Assembly (NCBI GenBank): GCA_031367435.1
Contig: JANLPV010000187.1
Coordinates: 1-64,000 of the forward strand
Direction of reading: 5' to 3'
Source of the DNA: WLMZ01 sp031367435
GTDB taxonomy: Bacteria; Actinomycetota; Acidimicrobiia; Acidimicrobiales; Ilumatobacteraceae
DNA length: 64,000 bases
Below the pieces are notes generated by a model that was not told the origin of the DNA, ran no database searches, and was given only the letters and a program-made list of their open reading frames with translations. This document shows, in pieces, positions 17,827 through 25,700 of this stretch. A program made the translations under genes and the position numbers. The first letter of the stretch is position 1, and each line of letters begins with the position of its first letter.

Positions 17827-17854
17827 CGCACCAATCGGCTGACCAATTGGTGCG
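17827..17854. promoter_or_regulatory. Perfect 9-bp inverted repeat upstream of the multicopper oxidase
   Basis: CGCACCAAT (17827-17835) and ATTGGTGCG (17846-17854) are perfect complements separated by ten bases. They lie 33 bases upstream of the oxidase ATG (17793), so this could be an operator or a leader hairpin. I do not recognise the motif. Confidence 0.4.
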
Positions 17855-18085
17855 AGAGAACTTGACGTCCTGTCCTGACTGAGGTGTCGTCCTACGCCTC
17901 TAGCACCAGTATTCGCTCGAAGTACTCTCCGAGCAATGAGCCGTTAGGCGGCAGCCCTATACGACCCCAGTCCTAAGCCTCGGGGCCCACTGATCCGCCA
18001 ACTGCGACGAACCGCGTGCCCGCAAAAGGTCGGCACCGTCGACGCGAGCCGAACCCAGCGCGGGTAGGCGAAGCTGTGCTGTCCA

Positions 18086-18193
18086 CTACCCAGAACTGCC
18101 AGTGAGAGTGGGATCGGCGTGGGTGATGAAGCGCTCAGCCCCGAGCGCATCGCGTACCGCCTTGGGGATGGGCGCCTGGCCCTTCGAACTCAT
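18086..18193 (-). pseudogene. AbrB/SpoVT-like (VapB-type) antitoxin domain fragment
   Basis: A 35-codon frame begins MSSKGQAPIPKAVRDALG, the swapped-hairpin N-terminus shared by AbrB, MazE and VapB antitoxins (compare SSKGQVTIPK.IRDALG). It then runs into unrelated sequence and stops. The usual protein is 70-90 residues, so this is probably the remnant of a toxin-antitoxin gene. No intact PIN or other toxin frame is visible next to it. The start ATG is at 18193. Confidence 0.5.
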
Positions 18194-18258
18194 CCTTGCT
18201 CCGATATCCACGTCAGGCCTCCGTACTTGACTTGAAAGGCAAGGGATAGCCGAGCACG

Positions 18259-18492
18259 TCATCTGGGGCTATCGTGACGAACGACTGTTGTCCCTATCCG
18301 CAGCGCCTTGGGTATCTCAGCCACGTCGTTGAGGACGCAACCTGCTGCGGCCAGATGGTACAAATGCGCGCCAGTGAACTCGGTCTCAACGACCACTCCT
18401 TCCAGCGTCCATCGGTGCGGCATCACGACGCCACCCACCGACCTCAGACTGCCGGCGGACACCACAACTTCGAATCCTTTGCCGCCACTCAT
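18259..18492 (-). pseudogene. Truncated OsmC-family protein
   Basis: The 77-residue frame matches the first half of OsmC/Ohr-like proteins: VVVSAGSLRSVGGVVMPHRWT followed by FTGAHLYHLAAAGCVLNDV. The family cysteine is in the AAAGCVLNDV helix. After that the similarity fades and a stop follows, whereas full members have about 130-150 residues. No continuation is obvious in other frames over the following bases. OsmC proteins reduce organic peroxides or act as unknown enzymes; this copy is probably not functional. Confidence 0.55.
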
Positions 18493-18537
18493 CAGTGCGC
18501 CAGAATGCCCGGATTTCGTACCGAACGCAAGAGCTGG

Positions 18538-18927
18538 TCAGCTCGCTTCGAGGAGTTGGTGGACGCGCTGGTGCGACAGGCCGAGGAGTTCGGCGGCGTC
18601 GCGACGGCTAAGCCCGAGGTCGGTGAGCGATTTGACGGCCTCGATGGTCTGCTGTTGCGCCTTTGCTCCCGCACGCTCGGCAGCACTGCGGGCGCGGACG
18701 ACGTCGTCGGCGACCGACGCAAGCGCTGCGGGGAACTGGTCACGGACACGCACCTGCGCAGGGGCGGTGTCCAGCCAGAGCGCAAGCGCTTCGCGGATGC
18801 GGCTCTGAGCGTGCCGGATGCTGCGCCCGTACGTCTGGCAACCGGTGAGTCCCTTGATACGGACGTTCCAGGCGTTGTCGTCGGCGTCGTGGTCGTAGAT
18901 CGCGGTGTATGTCTTGGATGAGGTCAT
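18538..18927 (-). CDS. hicB: HicB-type antitoxin with C-terminal helix-turn-helix
   Basis: I start at the ATG at 18927 (MTSSKTYTAIYDHDADDNAWNVRI), about ten bases after GGAAAGG, giving 129 residues. The N-terminal part is the degenerate RNase H-like HicB fold (AWNVRIKGLTGCQTYGRSI...ALALWL). The C-terminal 25 residues (GLSRRDAAELLGLSHQRVHQLL) form a helix-turn-helix that should bind the promoter. Its toxin gene lies 35 bases upstream. The pair is expected to autorepress and to neutralise HicA. An in-frame ATG at 18936 is an alternative start. The assignment is supported by the adjacent hicA and the palindrome at 19131. Confidence 0.82.
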   Translation of the reverse strand: MTSSKTYTAIYDHDADDNAWNVRIKGLTGCQTYGRSIRHAQSRIREALALWLDTAPAQVRVRDQFPAALASVADDVVRARSAAERAGAKAQQQTIEAVKSLTDLGLSRRDAAELLGLSHQRVHQLLEAS

Positions 18928-18962
18928 CGAAGCCATCCTTTCCCGAGGCAGGGTTCGAGGGC

Positions 18963-19127
18963 TCATTCAATCGACCGGAGAGTGCCGGTCGGGATGTCCT
19001 GCCCTCGGTGGACTGGGATCACGGTCTGGCAGCCGCCAGGACACCGGATCATGACATGAGAGCCACGCTGGCGAAGCTGCGCGCAGTCTGCGCGCTCCAC
19101 CAGTCGAAGAACGTCTCTCCCTGTCAT
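18963..19127 (-). CDS. hicA: HicA-type mRNA interferase toxin (54 residues)
   Basis: This very short gene encodes 54 residues and is easily missed. The sequence MTGRDVLRLVERADCAQLRQ leads into RGSHVMIRCPGG, where His24 occupies the conserved catalytic position of HicA. It ends with VIPVHRGQDIPTGTLRSI, the family's strongly conserved VPxHxxxxIxxGTLRSI tail. HicA proteins are double-stranded-RNA-binding-fold RNases that cleave mRNA and are blocked by HicB. The ATG is three bases from a perfect 14-bp palindrome (19131-19144). The gene is first in a two-gene leftward operon with hicB. Confidence 0.82.
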   Translation of the reverse strand: MTGRDVLRLVERADCAQLRQRGSHVMIRCPGGCQTVIPVHRGQDIPTGTLRSIE

Positions 19128-19130
19128 GCG

Positions 19131-19144
19131 TCTAGTATACTAGA
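19131..19144. promoter_or_regulatory. Palindromic operator/promoter of hicAB
   Basis: TCTAGTATACTAGA is a perfect 14-bp palindrome ending three bases from the hicA ATG. Read leftward it contains TATACT, a good -10 element, so the transcript would be nearly leaderless. HicB's helix-turn-helix domain is the expected ligand. Confidence 0.65.
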
Positions 19145-19414
19145 CAGATCGAGGAACGTCACGCCCGAACTAAATGCCCGATCTGGAGCGGGTGCGCGAG
19201 TGATACTTCGCGTTGTTCGAACAGATCGAGGGACTCGCGGACCAACTCTTGCCGGAGTGGCCGGCACGAGGAAACGTTGGGCATCAAAAGCGTCGCCATG
19301 GAGTTCACGGAGCGGTGTTGATCGCGGCTGGGGTCGAGATCAACCCCAGCAGAAATAGCTGGCGGACACGCTCCAAATCAGGGCAAGCTGCGTCTCTGCG
19401 AAACGGAGGGCCAA

Positions 19415-20695
19415 GTGGGTATTGAGCAAGTGGCGATGTCGAGCGTTGCCGCGGTGGGACGCCGCCCTGCGCTGTCGAATGCCTTGTTCCGGTTCACCAA
19501 GTGGGGGAACCCGTTCGCTGAGGAGCGTTTCTCCTGGCCGTATCCGATGTACGACCGGATGCGGGCGGACGGGCCAGTCGCGTACGGTCGGCTATATCGC
19601 CAGTGGTTCGTCTTCGGCTATGACGAAGTGCAAGAGGTGTTGCGTTCGCCGCACACCGCGACAGCCCCGGTCGGCGAGCTGCTCATGTCGACGTCGCGCT
19701 ACCGCCGACTGTCGGTACAAGCCCGATCGAACTTCTCCCGATGGCTGCTCGTCAACGATGCACCGAACCACACCCGCCTGCGTTCCGCTGTAAGCAGGGC
19801 CTTCACCCCACACCAGATCGAGCGATACGAGCCGTTGGTCGAGCGGGTTATCGACGACTTGTTGAGCACGCTGGACACGACCCGAGAGATCGACATCGTC
19901 GAGGCGTTCACGAGCAAACTGCCGATTCAGGCGATCGCAACATTGCTCGGGCTGCCCGACGATCGGCATCCGTGGCTCCTGAGAGCATCACGGGAGATCG
20001 CAGGGATGCTCGAACCGCTGACCCCGTTCGACCCAACATCGATGAGCGACCGCTTCGATGAACTCGACACATACTTCCGGGCGGTCATCGCTCAACGTCG
20101 CGCGGAACCGGGTCACGACCTGATCTCTGCGCTTGCGGGCAGCGACGACGAGCAAGCGCTCAACGACGATGAGATCGTCAGCATGATCGTCTTTCTGCTC
20201 TTCGCGGGACACGAGACCGTGACCGGGATGCTCGGCAACGCCCTGGTCGCACTCGCTCGTTATCCAGAACAGCGCACGCTCCTTCGTAACGACCCGGGTC
20301 TCATCGACAACGCAGTTGAGGAGCTGCTGCGCTTCGACCCTCCCGCGCAAGTCAGCGGCCGACAGGCGACCGCGGACTTCTGCGTCGCTGGTGCCACAAT
20401 CCGAAAAGGGGACAACGTTGGGCTGATGATCGGCGCAGCGAATCGCGATAAGCGTCGCTGGCCCGATGCTGATGAACTCCGACTCGATCGGCCGGATCCG
20501 CGGCCGATCTCCTTCGGCTTCGGCATCCACCATTGCCTCGGTGCCGGACTGGCCCGGATGGAGATGCGTCACACCCTCCCCCGATTGCTCGATGCGCTGA
20601 GCGATTACACCATCAGCCTCGATCGAACGATCTGGAAACGATCCTTCGCCCTGCGCGGACCGATCGTGCTGCCCCTCAAAGCTGGCACCGCCTAA
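19415..20695 (+). CDS. Cytochrome P450
   Basis: This is a 426-residue P450 from the GTG at 19415, preceded by GGAGGG. Family marks are the I-helix FAGHETVTGML, the K-helix EELLRFDPP and the heme loop SFGFGIHHCLGAGLARME with the heme-binding cysteine at residue 374. It is a soluble class I bacterial enzyme that needs a ferredoxin and a reductase, neither encoded nearby. Relatives act on terpenes, macrolides or fatty acids. It is clearly different from the two CYP125/142-like genes at 44144 and 45359. It sits beside the hicAB pair and a lipoprotein gene, outside the catabolic operons, so its substrate may be unrelated to steroids. Confidence 0.93.
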   Translation: MGIEQVAMSSVAAVGRRPALSNALFRFTKWGNPFAEERFSWPYPMYDRMRADGPVAYGRLYRQWFVFGYDEVQEVLRSPHTATAPVGELLMSTSRYRRLSVQARSNFSRWLLVNDAPNHTRLRSAVSRAFTPHQIERYEPLVERVIDDLLSTLDTTREIDIVEAFTSKLPIQAIATLLGLPDDRHPWLLRASREIAGMLEPLTPFDPTSMSDRFDELDTYFRAVIAQRRAEPGHDLISALAGSDDEQALNDDEIVSMIVFLLFAGHETVTGMLGNALVALARYPEQRTLLRNDPGLIDNAVEELLRFDPPAQVSGRQATADFCVAGATIRKGDNVGLMIGAANRDKRRWPDADELRLDRPDPRPISFGFGIHHCLGAGLARMEMRHTLPRLLDALSDYTISLDRTIWKRSFALRGPIVLPLKAGTA

Positions 20696-20782
20696 TCACA
20701 CCGCGTCAGCGATTCAACGAGAATCTGTTCGCAGAGAACAAACTCCAGGAACCCAGGTCAGGTTCGGGACGTCAGACGATAC

Positions 20783-21619
20783 GTGAGGCCCTTGCTTACC
20801 GCAGTCACGTCCGCCACGTTGTTGGGCGCTTGCGGCTCATCGCCCAATGCGAATATCCCGCACACCGAAGTGCGGCTGCGGACGGTCGTCTCCGTCGGTG
20901 CCGCACCGATCAACACGGAGGTCGACCCTACGGCGTGCAGCATCGTGTCATCGGCTCACCAGTTCGACGCCCTACTGCGTGTTCGGCCCACAGACGACCT
21001 CATCGGCTCGACGTGGGATCACATCAATCCAGGCGACATGACGGCGGCAGCGATGACCTCAACCGTCGTCGAGGTCATTGCCCAACGCTCGACCGAGAAC
21101 CTGCAACCTGGCGACGCCGTCACGGCAGTCGTGTACGGCGGACCCAACAGGGCATTCAATTTCGACCCGCAGTACTTTGTCGTCGACGGCGCACCACAAT
21201 TAGTTGGTCTGATCTACGCGAATTACGCTGGCATCGAGGCCCGCCAGGAGTACGTCCCGTTCATCCTCGCCGGCGATGGCCTCATCGACTTCGGCGGTGC
21301 CACCAGCCTCGGCGCGGCATGTCTGAACAACGACTTTGCTGCAGTCGCACACCTTGTTGGCCGACGACCCGATCCGTCGCTGCTCGCTGACTTGATCGCT
21401 CAGATCGACCTTCGCGAAGGCTGCGCGAACGGAACCTGCGGAGTGGTTGACCTCGCAGTTTTTCTGCTGCACTTGATGTCGACCCAACCCGTTGACCGCA
21501 CTTCGCCTCACCTCGGCCCGAACGCTGCGGTAGTCGATCAGTTCCGCGGCACTCGCGCCGCGCCAGATCGCCCATCGGTGACTGGCAAGGTGCTCGGGTA
21601 CCGGCTCAGCGGCTCGTAG
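20783..21619 (+). CDS. Predicted lipoprotein of unknown function
   Basis: The 278-residue product starts at GTG 20783. It has a short lipoprotein signal peptide with lipobox Leu14-Gly15-Ala16-Cys17, so the mature protein should be lipid-anchored outside the membrane. The mature part has no domain I recognise. It contains several cysteines (for example a CANGTC segment) that could form disulfides. Its last 14 bases overlap the end of the convergent kinase gene. It follows the P450 by 87 bases, and a functional link is not evident. Confidence 0.68.
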   Translation: MRPLLTAVTSATLLGACGSSPNANIPHTEVRLRTVVSVGAAPINTEVDPTACSIVSSAHQFDALLRVRPTDDLIGSTWDHINPGDMTAAAMTSTVVEVIAQRSTENLQPGDAVTAVVYGGPNRAFNFDPQYFVVDGAPQLVGLIYANYAGIEARQEYVPFILAGDGLIDFGGATSLGAACLNNDFAAVAHLVGRRPDPSLLADLIAQIDLREGCANGTCGVVDLAVFLLHLMSTQPVDRTSPHLGPNAAVVDQFRGTRAAPDRPSVTGKVLGYRLSGS

Positions 21620-22298
21620 CCCAGTCCGCGAGGCGGCGCATGCGGGCTCGTTCCTCGTCGGACATGTTGTGGTCGGTAAGTCGATGCCCGACCGCTGCAG
21701 GGATGGCCCTGCGCGCTGCATCTCGGTCGACGCGGCTCAGGAAGGCCCGGAGCATAAGCCGTCGTCCGATCGGGATCGTGATCCGGTCGATACCTGCAAC
21801 AGGCGCGGACGCGCATGCAAACAGCACCCACGCGTCGGCCACGTCGAACGAGGGATCACCCGCGGATGCGTTGGCCCAGTCGATGACCACAGGGCCGCGA
21901 GGCGTGATCATGACGTTGAGGGGATGGAGGTCTCGGTGCACCATTCGATCGCCCGGCATCGGTGCCACCTGCAGACCCGCCGGCGCGGCGATCAGGTGGA
22001 GGCGGCGGTGGAGGTCGGCGAGGACGTGACCGGATCGACGCAATGGGAACGGCGGCCTGCCGGCTGCCTCCATCATCGTCGTTCCGTCGAGCCGTTCCAT
22101 AACCAGGTAACCGTCGCCCGCGTCGTGGACCTCGGGACACGGATACTTCTGCGATCGCACGTACTGCATGATCTCCGCTTCCGGGATCAGCGAGCGTCCA
22201 TCACGTGGGCGCTTCAGCACCCGATTCGACCCATGTTCGAAGATCTCGCTGTCGCGCCCTTCAGCCAGCTTGGCACCCAACGGTTCCACGACCGCCAT
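21606..22298 (-). CDS. Aminoglycoside-phosphotransferase (APH)-family kinase
   Basis: The 230-residue protein has the APH/choline-kinase catalytic loop MVHRDLHPLNVMI and the metal-binding VIDWANASAGDP, with a hinge-like LVMERLDG. The N-terminal lobe includes a candidate ATP-binding lysine in NRVLKRP. Such proteins phosphorylate small molecules or, in actinobacteria, many unknown metabolites, and antibiotic resistance should not be assumed. It is shorter than typical 260-300-residue APH enzymes. Its tail overlaps that of the convergent lipoprotein gene. Confidence 0.82.
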   Translation of the reverse strand: MAVVEPLGAKLAEGRDSEIFEHGSNRVLKRPRDGRSLIPEAEIMQYVRSQKYPCPEVHDAGDGYLVMERLDGTTMMEAAGRPPFPLRRSGHVLADLHRRLHLIAAPAGLQVAPMPGDRMVHRDLHPLNVMITPRGPVVIDWANASAGDPSFDVADAWVLFACASAPVAGIDRITIPIGRRLMLRAFLSRVDRDAARRAIPAAVGHRLTDHNMSDEERARMRRLADWATSR

Positions 22299-22439
22299 TG
22301 TCTCACGGTTGTCACGGTCGGATCAGGTCAGCGAGATGGAAGCGGCTTCATCTCGCGCGCAACTGTAGATACCCCGGCGAGTGAGGAGGCTTTGGTCTCG
22401 TGCCCAATGCGCGCTCAGTCGCTGCCGCACCGACACCGA

Positions 22440-23330
22440 CTACATCGGTGGTCCACCCCACAACGGCACACCACTGGGCACCCCGGAAAACAGATCCCTC
22501 TTGACTGCGGCCAATCCTTCGACAGTCCAACGCTGCGCTCCCGCGGTGACCGACGACAAGATGGTTGTCGGCTGCATCCGATGGACCTGATCGCCAAGCA
22601 CGATGAACGCCTGACCGCTGATATCGCTCGCTGCGTCGCTCGCCAAGAATCCGACCATCGGACTGACATTGGCTGGGTCGTATTTGTCGAAGCCGGATTC
22701 GGGCTTCGCAAACTTGGGGTTCGCTTCCGTCATCGGTGTACGTGCGCGCGGTGCGATGACATTGACCGTGACGTTGTACCGCTGCAGTTCGCGAGCATGC
22801 ACGAGCGTCATCGTGATGATGCCGCCTTTGGCGCTGCCATAGTTGCTCTGCCCCGGACCACCGAACAGGCCGCTCTCGCTCGTGGTGTTGATGATGCGCC
22901 GCTGGGGTAACACCGCATCGTCGCCGAGCAACTTGGCCTGCTGACGCCAGTAGGCCGCCGCAAAATGACTGGGCGCGAAGTGCCCCTTGAGGTGCACATC
23001 GACCACCGCATCCCATTGTGCTTCATCCATTGAGAAGCTCATTGCATCACGCAAGAAGCCGGCATTGTTCACCAAGATGTCGAGATCACCGAACTCGTGC
23101 ACGGCAAGCTGCACGAGCGCCTCGGCGTCGGCCCAGTTGCTCACGCTGCCTCGGTGCGCAACGGCTTTGCCTCCCGCAGCCACGATTGCTGCGGCGGCGT
23201 TATCGGCTCGATCGCTGATGTCGTTGATCACGACGCATGCTCCTTCGGCCGCAAGGAACTCGGCATGACATCTGCCAACTCCCTGACCCGCGCCGGTGAC
23301 AATGGCGACCTTGCCCTCGAGTGCACCCAT
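22440..23330 (-). CDS. SDR, Hsd4A/MFE-2-like 3-hydroxyacyl-CoA dehydrogenase
   Basis: This 296-residue SDR has TGAGQGVGRCHAEFLAAEGA, NNAGFLRD, TTSESGLFGGPGQSNYGSAKGG as the Ser-Tyr-Lys site and a C-terminal extension after the Rossmann domain. The size and the GGPGQSNYGSAK segment resemble the dehydrogenase unit of MFE-2 and actinobacterial Hsd4A, which oxidise 3-hydroxyacyl-CoA thioesters. It is divergent from the LLM gene at 23456. The 17-bp operator at 23435 sits between them, so both are candidates for the same regulon. Confidence 0.88.
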   Translation of the reverse strand: MGALEGKVAIVTGAGQGVGRCHAEFLAAEGACVVINDISDRADNAAAAIVAAGGKAVAHRGSVSNWADAEALVQLAVHEFGDLDILVNNAGFLRDAMSFSMDEAQWDAVVDVHLKGHFAPSHFAAAYWRQQAKLLGDDAVLPQRRIINTTSESGLFGGPGQSNYGSAKGGIITMTLVHARELQRYNVTVNVIAPRARTPMTEANPKFAKPESGFDKYDPANVSPMVGFLASDAASDISGQAFIVLGDQVHRMQPTTILSSVTAGAQRWTVEGLAAVKRDLFSGVPSGVPLWGGPPM

Positions 23331-23434
23331 GAGATCTCTCCTTGTCGAGTGCGCACCCTTGTTCGCACCGTCATCGAATTCGTCAGTTCAGTATCAAGCT
23401 GTCGATCCAGCCGAAGCATTTCTGCCAAAGCATT

Positions 23435-23451
23435 TCTGACGGCTCGTCAGA
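23435..23451. promoter_or_regulatory. Candidate operator between divergent SDR and LLM genes
   Basis: TCTGACGGCTCGTCAGA is a perfect 6-5-6 inverted repeat and one of seven copies of the window consensus. It ends four bases before the first possible ATG (23456) of the LLM gene and lies 104 bases upstream of the SDR start. A bound dimer would cover the LLM start region. Confidence 0.72.
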
Positions 23452-23455
23452 TTCT

Positions 23456-24376
23456 ATGCTCACGGCAATGCTCATCTCACTTGGCCTGCCAACCGATCGT
23501 CTTCCTGCCGCACCCGAATTGGCCAGCGCACATGCGATCACCACCGTGAGCCAACGCGCCGAGGCGGCCGGATTTCATGCGGTGTTCGTCACCGACCATC
23601 CGTTTCCTTCGGCCAAGTGGGTGAGCCGCGGTGGGCACCACTCACTTGATCCATTCGTTGCCCTGTCGTTCGCAGCTGCCGCAACCACACGCCTCCGTCT
23701 GCAAACCAATCTGCTCATCTTGGCGTATCGCAATCCGTTCATTGCTGCGCACGGTCTGGCGACGCTTGATTCGCTCAGCGGCGGCCGACTGATCGTGGGC
23801 GTCGGAGCCGGTTACCTCGAACCTGAATTCGCTGCGCTCGGCGCCGACTTTGCCGCTCGCGGGCGCTCCACCGACGAAGCGCTTGTGGCGATGCAAACGG
23901 CGTGGCTCGGTGCGCCAGTTGCGATGAGTGGCTCCAGCTTCGTCGCGACCGACAATGTGCTCGCGCCGCAGCCGACCCAGCAGCCGCGCCCACCGATTCT
24001 CATCGGGGGAAATTCGACCTCGGCAATCCGGCGCGCTGTCACACTTGCCGACGGATGGATACCAATGCCAAGCCCCGCGGCTGCTTCGAAGATGTTGAGT
24101 ACGCCAGGCATCGAGTCGTTGGACGATTTGGCTGCACGCATCAATATTGCCAAGTGCATGGCGGCGGACGTCGGCCGCTCGGCTCCACTACAAATCTGGT
24201 TCACGCCCTGGGCGCTCTCGGGTTTCGCGCACGATTCGTGGGACGCGACGCGCCTACGCGATGAGTTGGCCGCACTCGCCGACCTTGGCGTGGCAGGGGT
24301 GACGGTCAACCTTCCTGGCACGACCGTGTCGGAGTTCAGCCGCTCCCTCGAGCTGTTTTCGACCGCGATCATTTGA
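23456..24376 (+). CDS. LLM-class flavin/F420-dependent oxidoreductase
   Basis: The product has 306 residues from ATG 23456; an ATG at 23468 would give 302. Luciferase-like features are AGFHAVFVTDHPFP, LRLQTNLLILAYRNPFIAAHGLATLDSLSGGRL and GVGAGYLEPEFAALG, followed by PPILIGGNS and a late RRAVTLADGWIP. The DHPFP pattern and GAGYL(x)xEF resemble F420-dependent actinobacterial members. It could reduce or oxygenate a ring or side-chain intermediate; no specific reaction can be named. The operator at 23435 lies almost on top of its start. Confidence 0.88.
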   Translation: MLTAMLISLGLPTDRLPAAPELASAHAITTVSQRAEAAGFHAVFVTDHPFPSAKWVSRGGHHSLDPFVALSFAAAATTRLRLQTNLLILAYRNPFIAAHGLATLDSLSGGRLIVGVGAGYLEPEFAALGADFAARGRSTDEALVAMQTAWLGAPVAMSGSSFVATDNVLAPQPTQQPRPPILIGGNSTSAIRRAVTLADGWIPMPSPAAASKMLSTPGIESLDDLAARINIAKCMAADVGRSAPLQIWFTPWALSGFAHDSWDATRLRDELAALADLGVAGVTVNLPGTTVSEFSRSLELFSTAII

Positions 24377-24421
24377 TTGAATCATGCGTCGGCGCTTCGC
24401 CACAATAGCCCCCTATTTAAA

Positions 24422-24438
24422 TCTGATACGGTGTCAGA
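24422..24438. promoter_or_regulatory. Candidate operator upstream of amidohydrolase paralogue 2
   Basis: TCTGATACGGTGTCAGA matches the seven-copy consensus with T at position six, as at 12073. It lies 51 bases before the ATG of the amidohydrolase at 24490, after an AT-rich stretch (CTATTTAAA). It should control the three-gene amidohydrolase-SDR-amidohydrolase unit. Confidence 0.7.
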
Positions 24439-24489
24439 AACCAATAACCGCAACGGTCAGCACGCAATCCAGTCAGGAAACCCACCGCA

Positions 24490-25698
24490 ATGAGCGAGCG
24501 CGAGATACCCAAAATCATCAGCGTCGATGATCATGTCGTCGAGCCCACCCACCTGTTTGAGCGCTGGCTGCCAGCCAAGTTCCGCAATCACCCCGATGCT
24601 CCGCGCGTCGAACGCCGTGGCATCGCGAGCATGACCTATCGAGGTGGCACCAAGTACGACTTCGTGTGGGATGAAAGCGCGCCGAAATCTGACTGCTGGT
24701 TCTACGAAGACCTCATTGCACCGCACAAGCGCCACGTTGCCGCGGTCGGCTTCGCCCGCGACGACATGACGCTGTCACCGATCACCTACGACGAAATGCG
24801 TCCAGGTTGCTATGACCCCAAGGCGCGTCTCGAGGACATGGATGTTGATGGCGTGGAGGCGTCATTGTGCTTCCCCACCATGCCGCGGTTTTGTGGCCAG
24901 ACCTTCTCCGAGGCCAAGGACAAAGAACTGGCCGAGGCATGCGTCACCGCGTACAACGACTGGATGGTCGAGGAATGGTGCGGCGATTCAGGCGGTCGCC
25001 TGATTCCGCTTCCCATTGTTCCATTGTGGGATGTGCAACTCGCCGCCGCAGAAATCCGCCGCAATGCTGCGCGCGGCGTCACCGCCGTTGCCTTCAGCGA
25101 AATTCCCGCCAAGCTCGGCCTCCCCACGCTGCACAGCGGATATTGGGAGCCGTTCTTTGAGGCCTGTGCCGAAACCGAGACCGTCGTGTGCATGCACATC
25201 GGTTCGTCGTCGCAGATGCCCGCCACCTCATCTGATGCACCTGCCGCAGTCGCTGCGACGCTCAGCTTCGGTAATGCGATGAGTTCGCTGTGTGATTTCT
25301 TGTTCAGTGGGCTACTGGTGCGTCATCCCAATTTACGACTTGCCTACAGCGAGGGGCAGATCGGATGGATCCCCTACATCCTTGAGCGCGCCGACGACGT
25401 ATGGATGGAACATCGTGCGTGGGGTGGAGTGCGCGAGCTGGTTCCGGAACCGCCGAGCACCTACTGGTTCCGGCAAATCTTCGGATGCTTCTACCGAGAT
25501 CGTCACGGCCTCGAGAGCTTGCATCGCATCGGCGTCGACAACGTGACGTTCGAGACCGATTACCCGCACACCGACTCCACGTGGCCCGACACCCAGAAGA
25601 TCTTCCGCGAGCAGATTGTGGACCTCGACGATGCAACCGTCTACAAGATCGCACGCGGCAACGCGATTCGGATGCTGCGTCTGCCGCTCGCGAACTGA
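24490..25698 (+). CDS. Amidohydrolase_2-type metal-dependent hydrolase (paralogue 2)
   Basis: The 402-residue protein is a close paralogue of the one at 5834: KIISVDDHVVEP near the N-terminus, CMHIGSSSQMPATS in the middle, YSEGQIGWIPYILERAD, and the metal-site segment ETDYPHTDSTWP. Both copies keep a CGQTF segment and an IRRNAARGV/VRRNAARGV helix. Family enzymes hydrolyse or decarboxylate carbonyl compounds with a divalent metal; the substrate is unknown. It is the first gene of a tight three-gene unit, 2 bases before the SDR. It is preceded by the operator at 24422. Confidence 0.9.
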   Translation: MSEREIPKIISVDDHVVEPTHLFERWLPAKFRNHPDAPRVERRGIASMTYRGGTKYDFVWDESAPKSDCWFYEDLIAPHKRHVAAVGFARDDMTLSPITYDEMRPGCYDPKARLEDMDVDGVEASLCFPTMPRFCGQTFSEAKDKELAEACVTAYNDWMVEEWCGDSGGRLIPLPIVPLWDVQLAAAEIRRNAARGVTAVAFSEIPAKLGLPTLHSGYWEPFFEACAETETVVCMHIGSSSQMPATSSDAPAAVAATLSFGNAMSSLCDFLFSGLLVRHPNLRLAYSEGQIGWIPYILERADDVWMEHRAWGGVRELVPEPPSTYWFRQIFGCFYRDRHGLESLHRIGVDNVTFETDYPHTDSTWPDTQKIFREQIVDLDDATVYKIARGNAIRMLRLPLAN

Positions 25699-25700
25699 GC

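Noticed and set aside
18274..18921. A 215-codon rightward open frame over hicB and the OsmC fragment
   Set aside because: hicB and the OsmC-like sequence on the other strand have clear family motifs; the rightward translation has none.
19327..19350. Hairpin GCTGGGGT/ACCCCAGC upstream of the P450 at 19415
   Set aside because: It is an 8-bp stem without a T-run or a matching regulatory family. I see no basis for calling it a riboswitch or terminator.
21669..22910. A 413-codon rightward open frame across the kinase gene and the SDR end
   Set aside because: It is antisense to two well-supported genes and has no recognisable domain.
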